This document shows, one piece after another, positions 55,579-63,537 of a stretch of DNA of 64,000 nucleotides. The DNA is from Belliella alkalica (GTDB lineage: Bacteria > Bacteroidota > Bacteroidia > Cytophagales > Cyclobacteriaceae). Where the stretch lies: NCBI RefSeq assembly GCF_022549785.1, contig NZ_JAKZGO010000005.1, forward strand, positions 114,860 to 178,859, read 5' to 3'. Numbering within the stretch: the first letter of the stretch is position 1; each line of letters opens with the position of its first letter. The translations under genes and the position numbers were made by a program. Under the pieces are notes generated by a model, which saw nothing but the letters and a program-made list of their open reading frames with translations, did not search any database and was not told the DNA's origin.

Positions 55579-55608
55579 CTCCAAAAATAATTCCCTATTA
55601 AACTTTAT

Positions 55609-55914
55609 TTAACTCCTGTTTTTCCAGTTTTTAGGATTTCTTCTAGTATGGGTTACCGCCACAACAACAATCATTTTATTCAATTCTTCGATTACAAAAC
55701 TAATCTGAAATGGAAACTTATCTACTAAAACATTTCTAATATCTCTATGTACTAGCTGGCAATGATATGGGTACTTTTGAATATAATTTACTTTCGATTT
55801 AAGTTGGTTATAAAATTTTCTCCCAAGTCCCTTCTTTTGCCCATCATACCATTTGATGACCTCATCAATATCTAACTTAGCAGGAGAAGTGAATTTAATC
55901 TTAAATACCATCAC
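55609..55914 (-). CDS. ParE/RelE-type toxin
   Basis: 101 residues, a short RelE/ParE superfamily fold: FTSPAKLDIDEVIKWYDGQKKGLGRKFYNQL, then YPYHCQLVHRDIRNVLVDKFPFQISFVIEE, and ending VVVAVTHTRRNPKNW. The R-x-(I/V)-(L/V)-(V/I)-x-(K/R)-F-P-(F/Y) strand and the HTRRNP tail are characteristic of ParE-like toxins, which act on gyrase or mRNA. Two successive ATGs (55914, 55911) are possible. It follows the antitoxin gene by 2 bp. Confidence 0.85.
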   Translation of the reverse strand: MMVFKIKFTSPAKLDIDEVIKWYDGQKKGLGRKFYNQLKSKVNYIQKYPYHCQLVHRDIRNVLVDKFPFQISFVIEELNKMIVVVAVTHTRRNPKNWKNRS

Positions 55915-55916
55915 AA

Positions 55917-56129
55917 CTAATCCAGCTCTTTAACAATATCTTCCCAATCAATCAATTCATTTGGATTTTGTTCATAAAACTCCAATCGCTCATCTAGAAA
56001 ATCTTTGTGATCCTCGCTCAAGTCAACTTCATGTTTTTCTTTTAATAATTTCAATTCTTCTAATAAAGTGATATCATCTAGCTTGGTAAGCCAGTGAATT
56101 AAATCTATTTTTATAGCTTGAATATCCAT
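55917..56129 (-). CDS. Antitoxin partner (addiction-module component)
   Basis: 70 residues, acidic and helical: IDLIHWLTKLDDITLLEELKLL and DFLDERLEFYEQNP, ending NELIDWEDIVKELD. The DWE(D/E)(V/I)xxEL tail is shared with small addiction-module components that are cognate to ParE-type toxins. It is directly upstream of the toxin and the pair stands alone between an APC permease and ypdA. Family call is by the tail and the neighbour. Confidence 0.8.
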   Translation of the reverse strand: MDIQAIKIDLIHWLTKLDDITLLEELKLLKEKHEVDLSEDHKDFLDERLEFYEQNPNELIDWEDIVKELD

Positions 56130-56174
56130 AGTTCCTTTTGTTGGAGTTGAATTTAATCATTTTTTCTTTTACCA

Positions 56175-57143
56175 TCATTCATTTTTTTCCAAAATATGCC
56201 TGATGATATTTTCTGCGTGAACAATTGAATTTTCTATAAAAAACTCCCTCGTATTCAATCCTCCACAGACCACTCCTGCCAAGTAAACCCCTGACACATT
56301 GGATTCTTGATTGGCTTGGTCATAGCAAGGTTGCTTTTTATCATCCAAACTCAATTCTACACCAAGCTGATCTAATAAAGAGAAGTTAGGGACATAGCCA
56401 GTCATTGCGAGTACAAAATCATTTTCTACCGTCACTTCTCCTTTTGGTGTGGTTACCAACACATCCTTTTCTCTGATTTCTTTGACAGTAGAATTTGGAA
56501 ATGCTTTGATTGAACCTTCCTTGATCCTATTTTCTATATCAGGCTTCACCCAATACTTCACATTCTCATCTATTCCGTCATTTTTGAGTACCATTGTCAC
56601 TTCTGCACCTTTTCTCCAAGTTTCCAAAGCCACGTCTACTGCAGAGTTTGCTCCTCCCACTACCAGCAATTTTTGACCAATATATGGCCAAGGCTCTCTG
56701 TAGTAATGGGAAACTTTTGGCAAATCTTCACCAGGCACATTCATCAGATTTGGTAAATCATAAAAGCCTGTTGCCATTACAATGTTTCTGGCGTGGTAAG
56801 TTGCTTTGGAAGTGGTGATTTCAAAAATATTATTCTTTTTCGAAAGGGTTTTTACTTGCTCATAAAGCTGGACTTTCAACTTCCAAGTTTGAGCAACTCT
56901 TCTATAATACTCCAAAGCTTCTGTTCGGGTAGGTTTATGTGAAACAGACATAAATGGAATCCATCCCATTTCCAATTTATCAGAAGTTGAGAAAAAAGTC
57001 ATATTTAGTGGGTAATTGTATAAAGAGTTTGTCAAAACACCTTTTTCTACAATCGCATAAGATAGTCCAGCTTTTTCACATTCTATCCCACAGGCAAGTC
57101 CTATGGGGCCTCCACCTATTACAAAAACATCTAAAAATTCCAT
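56175..57143 (-). CDS. ypdA: YpdA-type flavoprotein (putative bacillithiol disulfide reductase)
   Basis: 322 residues, a two-dinucleotide-fold flavoprotein. VFVIGGGPIGLACGIECEKAGL (quoted in part: VIGGGPIGLACGIE, residues 8-21) binds FAD; LLVVGGANSAVDVALETW near 163-180 binds NADPH. LNMTFFSTSDKLEMGWIPF near 46-64 and the late GVYLAGVVCGGLNTREFFIENS are shared with YpdA. No CxxC is seen, as expected for YpdA rather than thioredoxin reductase. Its role would be to recycle bacillithiol disulfide, which implies bacillithiol in this organism. The next gene upstream is the NRDE protein, with about 55 bp gap. Confidence 0.88.
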   Translation of the reverse strand: MEFLDVFVIGGGPIGLACGIECEKAGLSYAIVEKGVLTNSLYNYPLNMTFFSTSDKLEMGWIPFMSVSHKPTRTEALEYYRRVAQTWKLKVQLYEQVKTLSKKNNIFEITTSKATYHARNIVMATGFYDLPNLMNVPGEDLPKVSHYYREPWPYIGQKLLVVGGANSAVDVALETWRKGAEVTMVLKNDGIDENVKYWVKPDIENRIKEGSIKAFPNSTVKEIREKDVLVTTPKGEVTVENDFVLAMTGYVPNFSLLDQLGVELSLDDKKQPCYDQANQESNVSGVYLAGVVCGGLNTREFFIENSIVHAENIIRHILEKNE

Positions 57144-57198
57144 TTTCTTTTTATTGATTCTTTCTACTAACAGGAAATAAAAGAAATCTGTTCTCTAT

Positions 57199-57963
57199 CT
57201 AATCCTTTACTTTGAATTTTACTAGGTTATCAATTTTAGCATCATTCAATTGATCAAAAGTCCGCTCCAACATTTCAACTTCACCTGTATGTTTCCAAAG
57301 CAGTACAGTGGTATTTACAGTTCCGTAATAATCATCTATCCTGATAAACTGCGCTGAGAGGTGCTTTTCTTGATAGAGGGTTGCTCCTGTGTCAGGCAGC
57401 AATTCTTCCGGATCCATTTTTCTAGAAGTTACAACTTGCATCAATTCCGATAAATCAATTAAATTTCTGTCTAGTTTTTCCTGCAACTGCCGCTTAGCCA
57501 AATTAACTTTTGTCCAAGGTGTGTCTAAAAGTGCATTACTCAAACCATAAAGTCCTGAACTCAACTCTTCGATTCCATCTTTGTAATTTGATAAATAAAA
57601 TAGACCCTTTTGGTCCCCTACAATAAGGTTGAATCCTTCATAATGATGTTTTTCCAAGTCCAATGTTTTTAAATATTGATAAGGATCAACATCTGCTTCC
57701 AAAAAATTCTTGACCAAATTACCTCTGGTTTTTGGGTTTACTTTAGGATTCTTTAAATCTCTGTAATTCGTCAAGGTAGCAAATCTACCATTTGGATGCA
57801 TTCCCATCCATGTCCCGCCTGCTTTGAGATCTTTGCCAGCATAAAAACCATGCTCCCACTTTGACAAACTAGAACTCGGTCTCTCAAAGAATTCATCTCT
57901 ATTCGCCACAAGAATAAGCTTATATTCTGGGTGATTATTCCAATTAAAGGCTATCAAACACAT
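57199..57963 (-). CDS. NRDE/TANGO2-family protein
   Basis: 254 residues from the ATG at 57963. Longer frames upstream overlap the ene-reductase gene and lack homology. The N-terminus MCLIAFNWNNHPEYKLILVAN is typical, with Cys2 that would become the N-terminal nucleophile, followed by ANRDEFFERPSS, the NRDE motif (residues 20-31). AGGTWMGMHPNGRFATLTNYR and GNLVKNFL, FNLIVGD and YGLSNALLDTPWTKV follow in the usual order. Family role is unsettled (heme/lipid transport in eukaryotes). A short gap precedes ypdA. Confidence 0.9.
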   Translation of the reverse strand: MCLIAFNWNNHPEYKLILVANRDEFFERPSSSLSKWEHGFYAGKDLKAGGTWMGMHPNGRFATLTNYRDLKNPKVNPKTRGNLVKNFLEADVDPYQYLKTLDLEKHHYEGFNLIVGDQKGLFYLSNYKDGIEELSSGLYGLSNALLDTPWTKVNLAKRQLQEKLDRNLIDLSELMQVVTSRKMDPEELLPDTGATLYQEKHLSAQFIRIDDYYGTVNTTVLLWKHTGEVEMLERTFDQLNDAKIDNLVKFKVKD

Positions 57964-58018
57964 AAGCGCAAAATATGAAAAAAGGTCGAAATTCATCGAC
58001 CTTTTGAACTGATTATAT

Positions 58019-59119
58019 TTATTTTGTGGCTGATAATTTAGGATAATCTGTAAATCCTTTTTCTCCTGGTGTATAGAAAGTATCAGTATCCCAATCGGCA
58101 AGTTCTGCACCTTTTTCAAACCTCTCCGCCAAATCTGGATTTGAGATAAATGGCTTACCATAAGCCACAGCATCTGCCAATCCCTCTAAAATAAATCTAT
58201 TTCCTTTCTCCTGATCAAAATTAGCATTGATTATAAGAACCCCTTTATAAACAGGTCTATATCTGTGGGCAATCTCAGTGACAGCATGGGGAACATCTGA
58301 CACATCATTGAATGGCTCCGAAAGATGAAGATAAGCCAATTTATAGTTATTCAATTTTTCGATAATGTAATCAAAAGTTGGTATTGTCTCCTCGTCCAAT
58401 GTCATCCCAAAAATCCCATGTAGTGAAGGATTAAGCCTTAATCCAATCTTTTCTTCTGGCATCACCTCTTTGATAGCATCGATAACTTCAAAAAGGATTT
58501 TCGCTCTATTTTCTATACTTCCACCATATTCATCCGTTCGGACATTTGAAGTTCTACTGAAAAATTGATGCAAAAGATATCCATTTGAAGAATGAATTTC
58601 CACACCATCAAAACCTGCCTCCATAGCGTTTTTTGCTGCATTCTGAAAATCCAAAATAGTTTGTTTGATTTCAGGAATGGACATTTCTTTTGGCGTCACA
58701 GTTTCTTTGAAGCCCTTGGGCGTAAATGACTTTGAATCAGGATTAATCGCTGATGGTGCATGTGGCAGCTCACCATTGTGAAAGTCTGGATGTGAAATTC
58801 TTCCCACATGCCAAAGCTGCAAAAAGATTTTCCCTCCTTCTTCATGAACTGCTTTGGTCACTTTTTTCCATCCTTCTACTTGAGTTTTGGTATAAATCCC
58901 TGGAGTATTAATGTAACCCACAGCTTTGCTCGAAATTTGTGATCCTTCAGAAATAATTAATCCCGCGGAAGCTCTTTGTTTGTAATACTCCACGTGAATA
59001 TCGGTAGGAGCTGTTTCAGGATTATCTGCTCTGCTCCTAGTCATGGGAGCCATGATGATTCTATTTTGTAATTCTAGATCTCTGATCTGTAATTTTTCTA
59101 AAAGAGGTTGCTTAGTCAT
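58019..59119 (-). CDS. Ene-reductase of the old yellow enzyme family
   Basis: 366 residues. FMN TIM-barrel: NRIIMAPMTRSRADNP near 19-34, GLIISEGSQISSKAVGY near 53-69, FLQLWHVGRISHP near 98-110, the active pair GFDGVEIHSSNGYLLHQFFS (HxxN) near 172-191, NVRTDEYGGSIENR near 194-207 with the proton-donor Tyr, and VAYGKPFISNPDLAERF at the end. It reduces activated C=C bonds with NAD(P)H; the true substrate is unknown. Ends 55 bp upstream of the NRDE gene start. Divergent from the BlaI gene. Confidence 0.92.
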   Translation of the reverse strand: MTKQPLLEKLQIRDLELQNRIIMAPMTRSRADNPETAPTDIHVEYYKQRASAGLIISEGSQISSKAVGYINTPGIYTKTQVEGWKKVTKAVHEEGGKIFLQLWHVGRISHPDFHNGELPHAPSAINPDSKSFTPKGFKETVTPKEMSIPEIKQTILDFQNAAKNAMEAGFDGVEIHSSNGYLLHQFFSRTSNVRTDEYGGSIENRAKILFEVIDAIKEVMPEEKIGLRLNPSLHGIFGMTLDEETIPTFDYIIEKLNNYKLAYLHLSEPFNDVSDVPHAVTEIAHRYRPVYKGVLIINANFDQEKGNRFILEGLADAVAYGKPFISNPDLAERFEKGAELADWDTDTFYTPGEKGFTDYPKLSATK

Positions 59120-59247
59120 GCTTTAAGTTGGTTTAATTTCTAATTCAATGTATATACAACTAATACGATGCCATGATCGTTCCAATATCATTTGGAATCA
59201 TTCCAAAGTAGAGGCAACACTGACTCAATCAATAATTTAACTTTTAT

Positions 59248-59317
59248 TACGAAAAAAATCGTAGTGAAAATTTGCAATACGATACCCATCGTATATATTT
59301 GTACGAAGCAAATCGTA
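59248..59317 (+). promoter_or_regulatory. Three TACGA-N6-TCGTA operators on the blaI-like promoter
   Basis: TACGA-N6-TCGTA occurs three times: 59248-59263, 59278-59293 and 59302-59317. The promoter is TTTG (59271-59274), 19-bp spacer, TATATTTG (59294-59301), a perfect Bacteroidota promoter. Site 1 lies just upstream of -33, site 2 fills the spacer and site 3 covers the start point. BlaI-type repressors bind such short dyads, so strong negative autoregulation is inferred. Confidence 0.82.
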
Positions 59318-59329
59318 GATCTGAAATAA

Positions 59330-59704
59330 ATGACACCAAAACCAACAGAATCAGAATTGGAGATTTTGTCAATCATTTGGCAAAAAGGAAAAGTCACAGT
59401 CCGTGAGGTACATGAGAAATTAGCTGAAAGTAAAGATACTGGCTATACTACTACCCTGAAGACTATGCAAATCATGCATACAAAAGGTTTGCTTCATAGA
59501 GATGAAAAAAATCGAACCCACGTGTATTTTGCAGCTATTGGGGAGAAAGTGACCCAAAAGAGTTTGGTAGAAAATTTTGTTGCGACTGCCTTTGGTGGAT
59601 CAGCAAAAAATCTCGTCATGCAGGCTTTAGGCCAAGGAAATACCTCAAAGGAGGAGTTAGATGAAATCCGTGCTTTTTTGGACCAAATAGAAAATGAAAA
59701 ATAA
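59330..59704 (+). CDS. BlaI/MecI/CopY-family transcriptional repressor
   Basis: 124 residues. Winged-helix domain: PTESELEILSIIWQKGKVTVREV (first helices), LAESKDTGYTTTLKTMQIMHTKGLL (recognition helix; quoted KDTGYTTTLKTM) and HVYFAAIGEKV (wing), then a helical dimerisation tail. Repressors of this family keep a sensor gene off until a membrane peptidase cleaves or inactivates them. The downstream gene begins at its stop codon (TAATGG), so the two are one operon. Three dyads flank the promoter. Confidence 0.93.
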   Translation: MTPKPTESELEILSIIWQKGKVTVREVHEKLAESKDTGYTTTLKTMQIMHTKGLLHRDEKNRTHVYFAAIGEKVTQKSLVENFVATAFGGSAKNLVMQALGQGNTSKEELDEIRAFLDQIENEK

Positions 59705-61893
59705 TGGAATGGATGAATGAAATCATACCAGCAAATTATCTCCATGCTATAGGCTGGATGCTTGTGCATTCACTTTGGCAAATAGCTGGACTGGGGCTAT
59801 TCCTGTGGTTCACATTGGAAATCTACCAAAAGAAATCTGCAGCATTCAAATACAAAGCTAGCGTTTTTGTATTATTTCTACTGATTGTGAGCAGCATAGG
59901 AACGGCTTTATTTTACTTTGAGCCAGAAAAAGAATCAACAATTGCTTATGAATTAGTATATGAAGGTGAAAACAATCTTTTTCCGACTACAGTATATAGC
60001 AATAATTCGCATACACCTAGAACAAACTTTGAGGTGCTTTCAAGTCAAATAGAAAAAAGAATTCCTTTCTTGGTCAACCTTTGGTTTATTGGTGTAATAC
60101 TTTTTATGATCAAGTTTGCCGGCTCATTGACTGAGCTTAGAAACTTGGGTCAAAAACCAAAAAAGGGTATTCCTGAAAGATGGCAGGTTGCGTTGACTGA
60201 ATTTTCCAAAAAATTAAAAATTAAACATTCAGTAAAGATCTTTCAAAGCAATCATATAGACACACCTTTGACTTTTGGAGTTTTGAAGCCTGTGATATTG
60301 ATTCCAGCAGGATTGGTTTTCCAACTCAGCCCTATGCAAATGGAAGCCATCATCGCGCATGAATTAGCTCATATCAAAAGACATGACTATCTGATCAATC
60401 TAATGCAATCAGCTATGGAAGTGATATTTTTCTATCATCCTGTTTTTTGGTATATCAATAAGATCATCAAGACTGAGCGAGAAAATGCCTGCGATGATAC
60501 TGCTATTAACATTGGTGTAAATGCCAGGGATTTAGCAGAAGCACTTGTCCTCGTAGTACAACATGCCAAACAGACCCAGCCACTACTTGCTTTGGCAGCA
60601 GCAAAATCGAAAACACCGACATTGGACAGAATAAAAAGAATCATGGGAATTCATTCGTCCCAAAAACAAACTTCAACTTTAACGAGCTTAACCATGTTAT
60701 CAACTCTTTTACTTAGCGTCTCTTTGATCCTTGGAGCAAATGCAGACAAATCAATAAATGAAGATTTAGAACTCATCTTAACAGAAATTCACTCTGAAAT
60801 AGACTTAGGAGAGGATTTTTTGCTACAATTAGGCCAAAAATCCAATCCATTTACAAATGAACCTAATGATAAGGCAGATGATGTAAAACAAATAATAGAA
60901 CTACCAGAAATAGGGCAAATCGAACCATCTTCTTCAACAAAAGACAATATTTCTGAACCATTAAATGAATCCAACACAAAGAAAAACCTCTTCGATTTCA
61001 AAGTAAATGGAGAAACAGTATACGTAGGATCCAATATAAAAGGCAGCGATTCTAAAATTCTTATCAAGCCTTTGAATAAAGATATTTTATCATATACAAT
61101 GAAAATCGCTCCTTTGGAATTTGAAGGAATGGACTTTAGCGCTAAGCCTAATTTGGGGCTTTCTGATGCTACATCTTTGTCAAAGGTAAGCATAGATACC
61201 ACCAAGAGCCTGAATTCAAATTCAGGCAAAATAAGAATCGGGTATGATGCCAATGTATTAGCCAACCAAAACATGGCGCTGACAAAAACTAGCACAAACA
61301 TTAAGGCATACTCAGTCCATGACCTTTCAAGGATCAAAAAAACGACTTCTGTTGGATTTAACAGTAATCCAAACACATTGGTAAACATAAAAAAAGATAC
61401 TACTGATTATTATAATAAAGTCATAGATAAAGCCATCTTGAAATTGAGCAATGCAGACACAGCTGAAGAAAAAGAAGCTGTACTTAAAGAACTGTCTACT
61501 ATCACAAATAAAATGACAGCTTTGACGATGGCTAGCAAACAATTGATAAGTAACGCTAAAAACGATTCAATCTTTTCTTACTTCAAGACCCAAGCGGAAC
61601 TATACAAGCTAAAAGCTGAGGAAATGAAGCCTATCATGGTAGAATATCAACAAAAGATGATTGAATGGCAAAAAGAACAAGGACCATTAATAAAAGAGTA
61701 TCAAGAAAGAATGGAAGCTTATGAAAAAGAACTTCGCCCATTGATGGAAGAATACCAAGAAAAGATGAAATCGTTTCAGAAAGAACTACAGCCTTTGCTG
61801 AATGAGTATCAACAAAAAATGTTTGAATTACAAAAAGATTACACATTCAAAATGAAAGAACTACAGGAAAAGCAGGCCAAAGAAAACAACTAA
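59704..61893 (+). CDS. BlaR1-like M56 metalloprotease sensor with C-terminal coiled-coil repeats
   Basis: 729 residues. The N-terminal about 345 residues are the M56 membrane protease: helices WMLVHSLWQIAGLGLFLWF and FVLFLLIVSSIGTALFYF, then LWFIGVILFMIKFAG, the zinc site HELAHIKRHDY at 219-229, ENACDDTAI near 260 and a last helix SLTMLSTLLLSVSLILG near 324-340. Unlike BlaR1 there is no penicillin-binding domain: the periplasmic part is unrelated and ends with four 18-residue repeats (642-713) of the form xPLMxEYQxKMxxxQKEL, a probable long coiled coil. It would sense an envelope signal and act on the BlaI-like protein encoded just before it. Confidence 0.9.
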   Translation: MEWMNEIIPANYLHAIGWMLVHSLWQIAGLGLFLWFTLEIYQKKSAAFKYKASVFVLFLLIVSSIGTALFYFEPEKESTIAYELVYEGENNLFPTTVYSNNSHTPRTNFEVLSSQIEKRIPFLVNLWFIGVILFMIKFAGSLTELRNLGQKPKKGIPERWQVALTEFSKKLKIKHSVKIFQSNHIDTPLTFGVLKPVILIPAGLVFQLSPMQMEAIIAHELAHIKRHDYLINLMQSAMEVIFFYHPVFWYINKIIKTERENACDDTAINIGVNARDLAEALVLVVQHAKQTQPLLALAAAKSKTPTLDRIKRIMGIHSSQKQTSTLTSLTMLSTLLLSVSLILGANADKSINEDLELILTEIHSEIDLGEDFLLQLGQKSNPFTNEPNDKADDVKQIIELPEIGQIEPSSSTKDNISEPLNESNTKKNLFDFKVNGETVYVGSNIKGSDSKILIKPLNKDILSYTMKIAPLEFEGMDFSAKPNLGLSDATSLSKVSIDTTKSLNSNSGKIRIGYDANVLANQNMALTKTSTNIKAYSVHDLSRIKKTTSVGFNSNPNTLVNIKKDTTDYYNKVIDKAILKLSNADTAEEKEAVLKELSTITNKMTALTMASKQLISNAKNDSIFSYFKTQAELYKLKAEEMKPIMVEYQQKMIEWQKEQGPLIKEYQERMEAYEKELRPLMEEYQEKMKSFQKELQPLLNEYQQKMFELQKDYTFKMKELQEKQAKENN

Positions 61894-61905
61894 TCAATAT
61901 AAAAA

Positions 61906-62011
61906 CCCAAACAACCAAAGTGGGATAGTATTTCCAAAACCGATTTCAATGTTGTCTTTAAGGACGAATGCATCATCGGTTTTGGAAATCTGTTTTTTCC
62001 CTTTGTTTGGG
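61906..62011. terminator. Large nested inverted repeat after the sensor gene
   Basis: TTTCCAAAACCGAT (61931-61944) pairs perfectly with ATCGGTTTTGGAAA (61975-61988), and outside it CCCAAAC...AAAG.GGG pairs imperfectly with CCCTTTGTTTGGG (61999-62011). The whole folds into one stem-loop of about 106 bases. It could terminate the operon (a T-run sits in the 3' arm) or be a small inverted-repeat element. Confidence 0.5.
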
Positions 62012-62063
62012 CCACCGACTTCTATAGTATATTTTTGTTATATACAATTAACATTTTGTAAAC

Positions 62064-62091
62064 ATTATTGTTAATCATACTTAACAATAAT
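62064..62091. promoter_or_regulatory. ATTATTGTTAA dyad
   Basis: ATTATTGTTAA-TCATAC-TTAACAATAAT, an 11-bp perfect inverted repeat that contains the same ATTGTTAA half-site as the dyad at 8410. Its role is unknown. Nothing else is seen from 61894 to 62261 apart from the stem-loop before it. Confidence 0.35.
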
Positions 62092-62261
62092 TCCTAAAGG
62101 TCAGAAAAATCAAGGAGGTGTCAAATTCCAAAATTGGAGCAAGACCAAAATCATGTAATGAAGGTGTATTTCAGGTTGAACCCCATTAGCCTACCCCCTC
62201 TCTTAAACTCAATATTTTATACTTTCAATAGAAAGTCTCATTATTTGATCATTCAACTTTC

Positions 62262-63386
62262 TCAATATAAATCTTGCATAGTCTTCACTGGAACATCTTG
62301 CCTTTCCAAATCTTTCAAAGGTTTGATTTCAGCTTCTGCATAAGAAAACCCATTTTCATTCAAAGGCCACAAGAGAGGAGCGAGATTCTGAACCGCAGCT
62401 TTACAACCTTGCATTATAGCAGCTAAACTTCCTGTTTGTTTAGAAAGCTTTGCTTCATTTTCTATCTCAAAAGGCCCCTCAAAGCCTTTTTCATTCAAGA
62501 TATTGACAAATGCTCTCCAATCCATCGAATCCCCTAGCCCAAACCCAGGAAGTGTAGCTTCGTAATGATGTCTGTCCCAATCATTGGTACTGTATGGAAC
62601 ACCAGCTTTTTGTGCCCATTCTGCTTTGACACGCTGCATAGGGTACATATTTCCCCAATATGGATCTGGAATATTACGTGTTGACTTTACGTGGATTCTG
62701 TGAAGACGAGACATATCTGTATGTTTTATAACCTCAACAGGATCTGTATTTTGCCATACATCATGGGAAGGATCGTAGATTTCTCCATGATTTCTACTCG
62801 GGATCATTTCATACATGATTTTTCTGGCAGCTAATACTCCGGTAAGATTGTTGAAAGTCGTAGAATACCCAGAAGACCGCCAACCTTCCATTGGGCAGTT
62901 TTCATACAGAACTGTCACTCCCAAGCTTTCTGCATATTTGATTATCGGAGTGAAAATCCTTTGATATTCTTCTAGATTCCTTTCAAAACCATTTTCTAAA
63001 ATTCCAATTTCATGATTATAGCCCACAAAAGTTCCTACTTTGACATCATTTTCATCTCCTCCAAGCAGGTATGCCATTCGTATTAATTTCAAAAGGTGGT
63101 TTTGGTTTTTCAACTTTTCGGCCTCATCTCCTCCTATCAAATTATCGAATGCTCCCAATGACATCCTAAGCTTCGCATTGTTGAATTTTGTCAATATAGC
63201 TTTCGCATTTTCTTTATTGAAATTTTCGTAATCCATATGCGTAGCCACAAAATCATCTCGGGTACCATCTTTCCGAAAAACACAAACATCCAAACCTTGA
63301 ACTCCAGTTTCATTTGCCTTTTCGATTACTTGATCCAAATTCAATTGATCTAAAGCTGAGGTCATCAGCCATATTTGATTATTCAT
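62262..63386 (-). CDS. TIM-barrel sugar isomerase/epimerase-like protein (AP endonuclease 2 family)
   Basis: 374 residues. No signal peptide, so cytoplasmic. It reads as an xylose-isomerase-like TIM barrel: GLDVCVFRKDGTRDDF near 32-47, MSLGAFDNLIGG near 96, TVLYENCPMEGWRSS near 156-170 with the metal Glu, NHGEIYDPSHDVW near 199-211 with the metal Asp and His, LHRIHVKSTRNIPDP near 229-243, and GPFEIENEAKLS near 309-320 with the last metal Glu. The set of E, D/H, H and E residues is that of sugar phosphate isomerase/epimerases. Substrate unknown. Divergent from a sugar dehydrogenase gene, which suggests carbohydrate use. Confidence 0.87.
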   Translation of the reverse strand: MNNQIWLMTSALDQLNLDQVIEKANETGVQGLDVCVFRKDGTRDDFVATHMDYENFNKENAKAILTKFNNAKLRMSLGAFDNLIGGDEAEKLKNQNHLLKLIRMAYLLGGDENDVKVGTFVGYNHEIGILENGFERNLEEYQRIFTPIIKYAESLGVTVLYENCPMEGWRSSGYSTTFNNLTGVLAARKIMYEMIPSRNHGEIYDPSHDVWQNTDPVEVIKHTDMSRLHRIHVKSTRNIPDPYWGNMYPMQRVKAEWAQKAGVPYSTNDWDRHHYEATLPGFGLGDSMDWRAFVNILNEKGFEGPFEIENEAKLSKQTGSLAAIMQGCKAAVQNLAPLLWPLNENGFSYAEAEIKPLKDLERQDVPVKTMQDLY

Positions 63387-63507
63387 AAAATATATTTATG
63401 CAGCTAAAATTCATTTAAAAACCAAGATAAGCATAGATTTCTAAATTTGTTTTTGAGTATGGAATACTGTTTGCACAATTTAAAAAACAATTCACCTGAA
63501 AAATGAT

Positions 63508-63515
63508 TAGATTTG
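63508..63515 (+). promoter_or_regulatory. Candidate -7 box TAGATTTG for the sugar dehydrogenase gene
   Basis: Exact TAnnTTTG match 22 bp upstream of the ATG at 63538, the same distance as for the TlpA-like gene. No clear -33 box at the expected spacing. Confidence 0.45.
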
Positions 63516-63537
63516 TATAGAAACCAACTTAAATATT

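Noticed and set aside
60789-61388. 199-residue open frame on the minus strand
   Set aside because: Antisense to the sensor gene, whose reading frame continues with clear repeats and an intact start and stop.
59704-61893. True beta-lactam sensor BlaR1
   Set aside because: There is no penicillin-binding (SxxK) domain in the C-terminal half and no beta-lactamase gene next to it.
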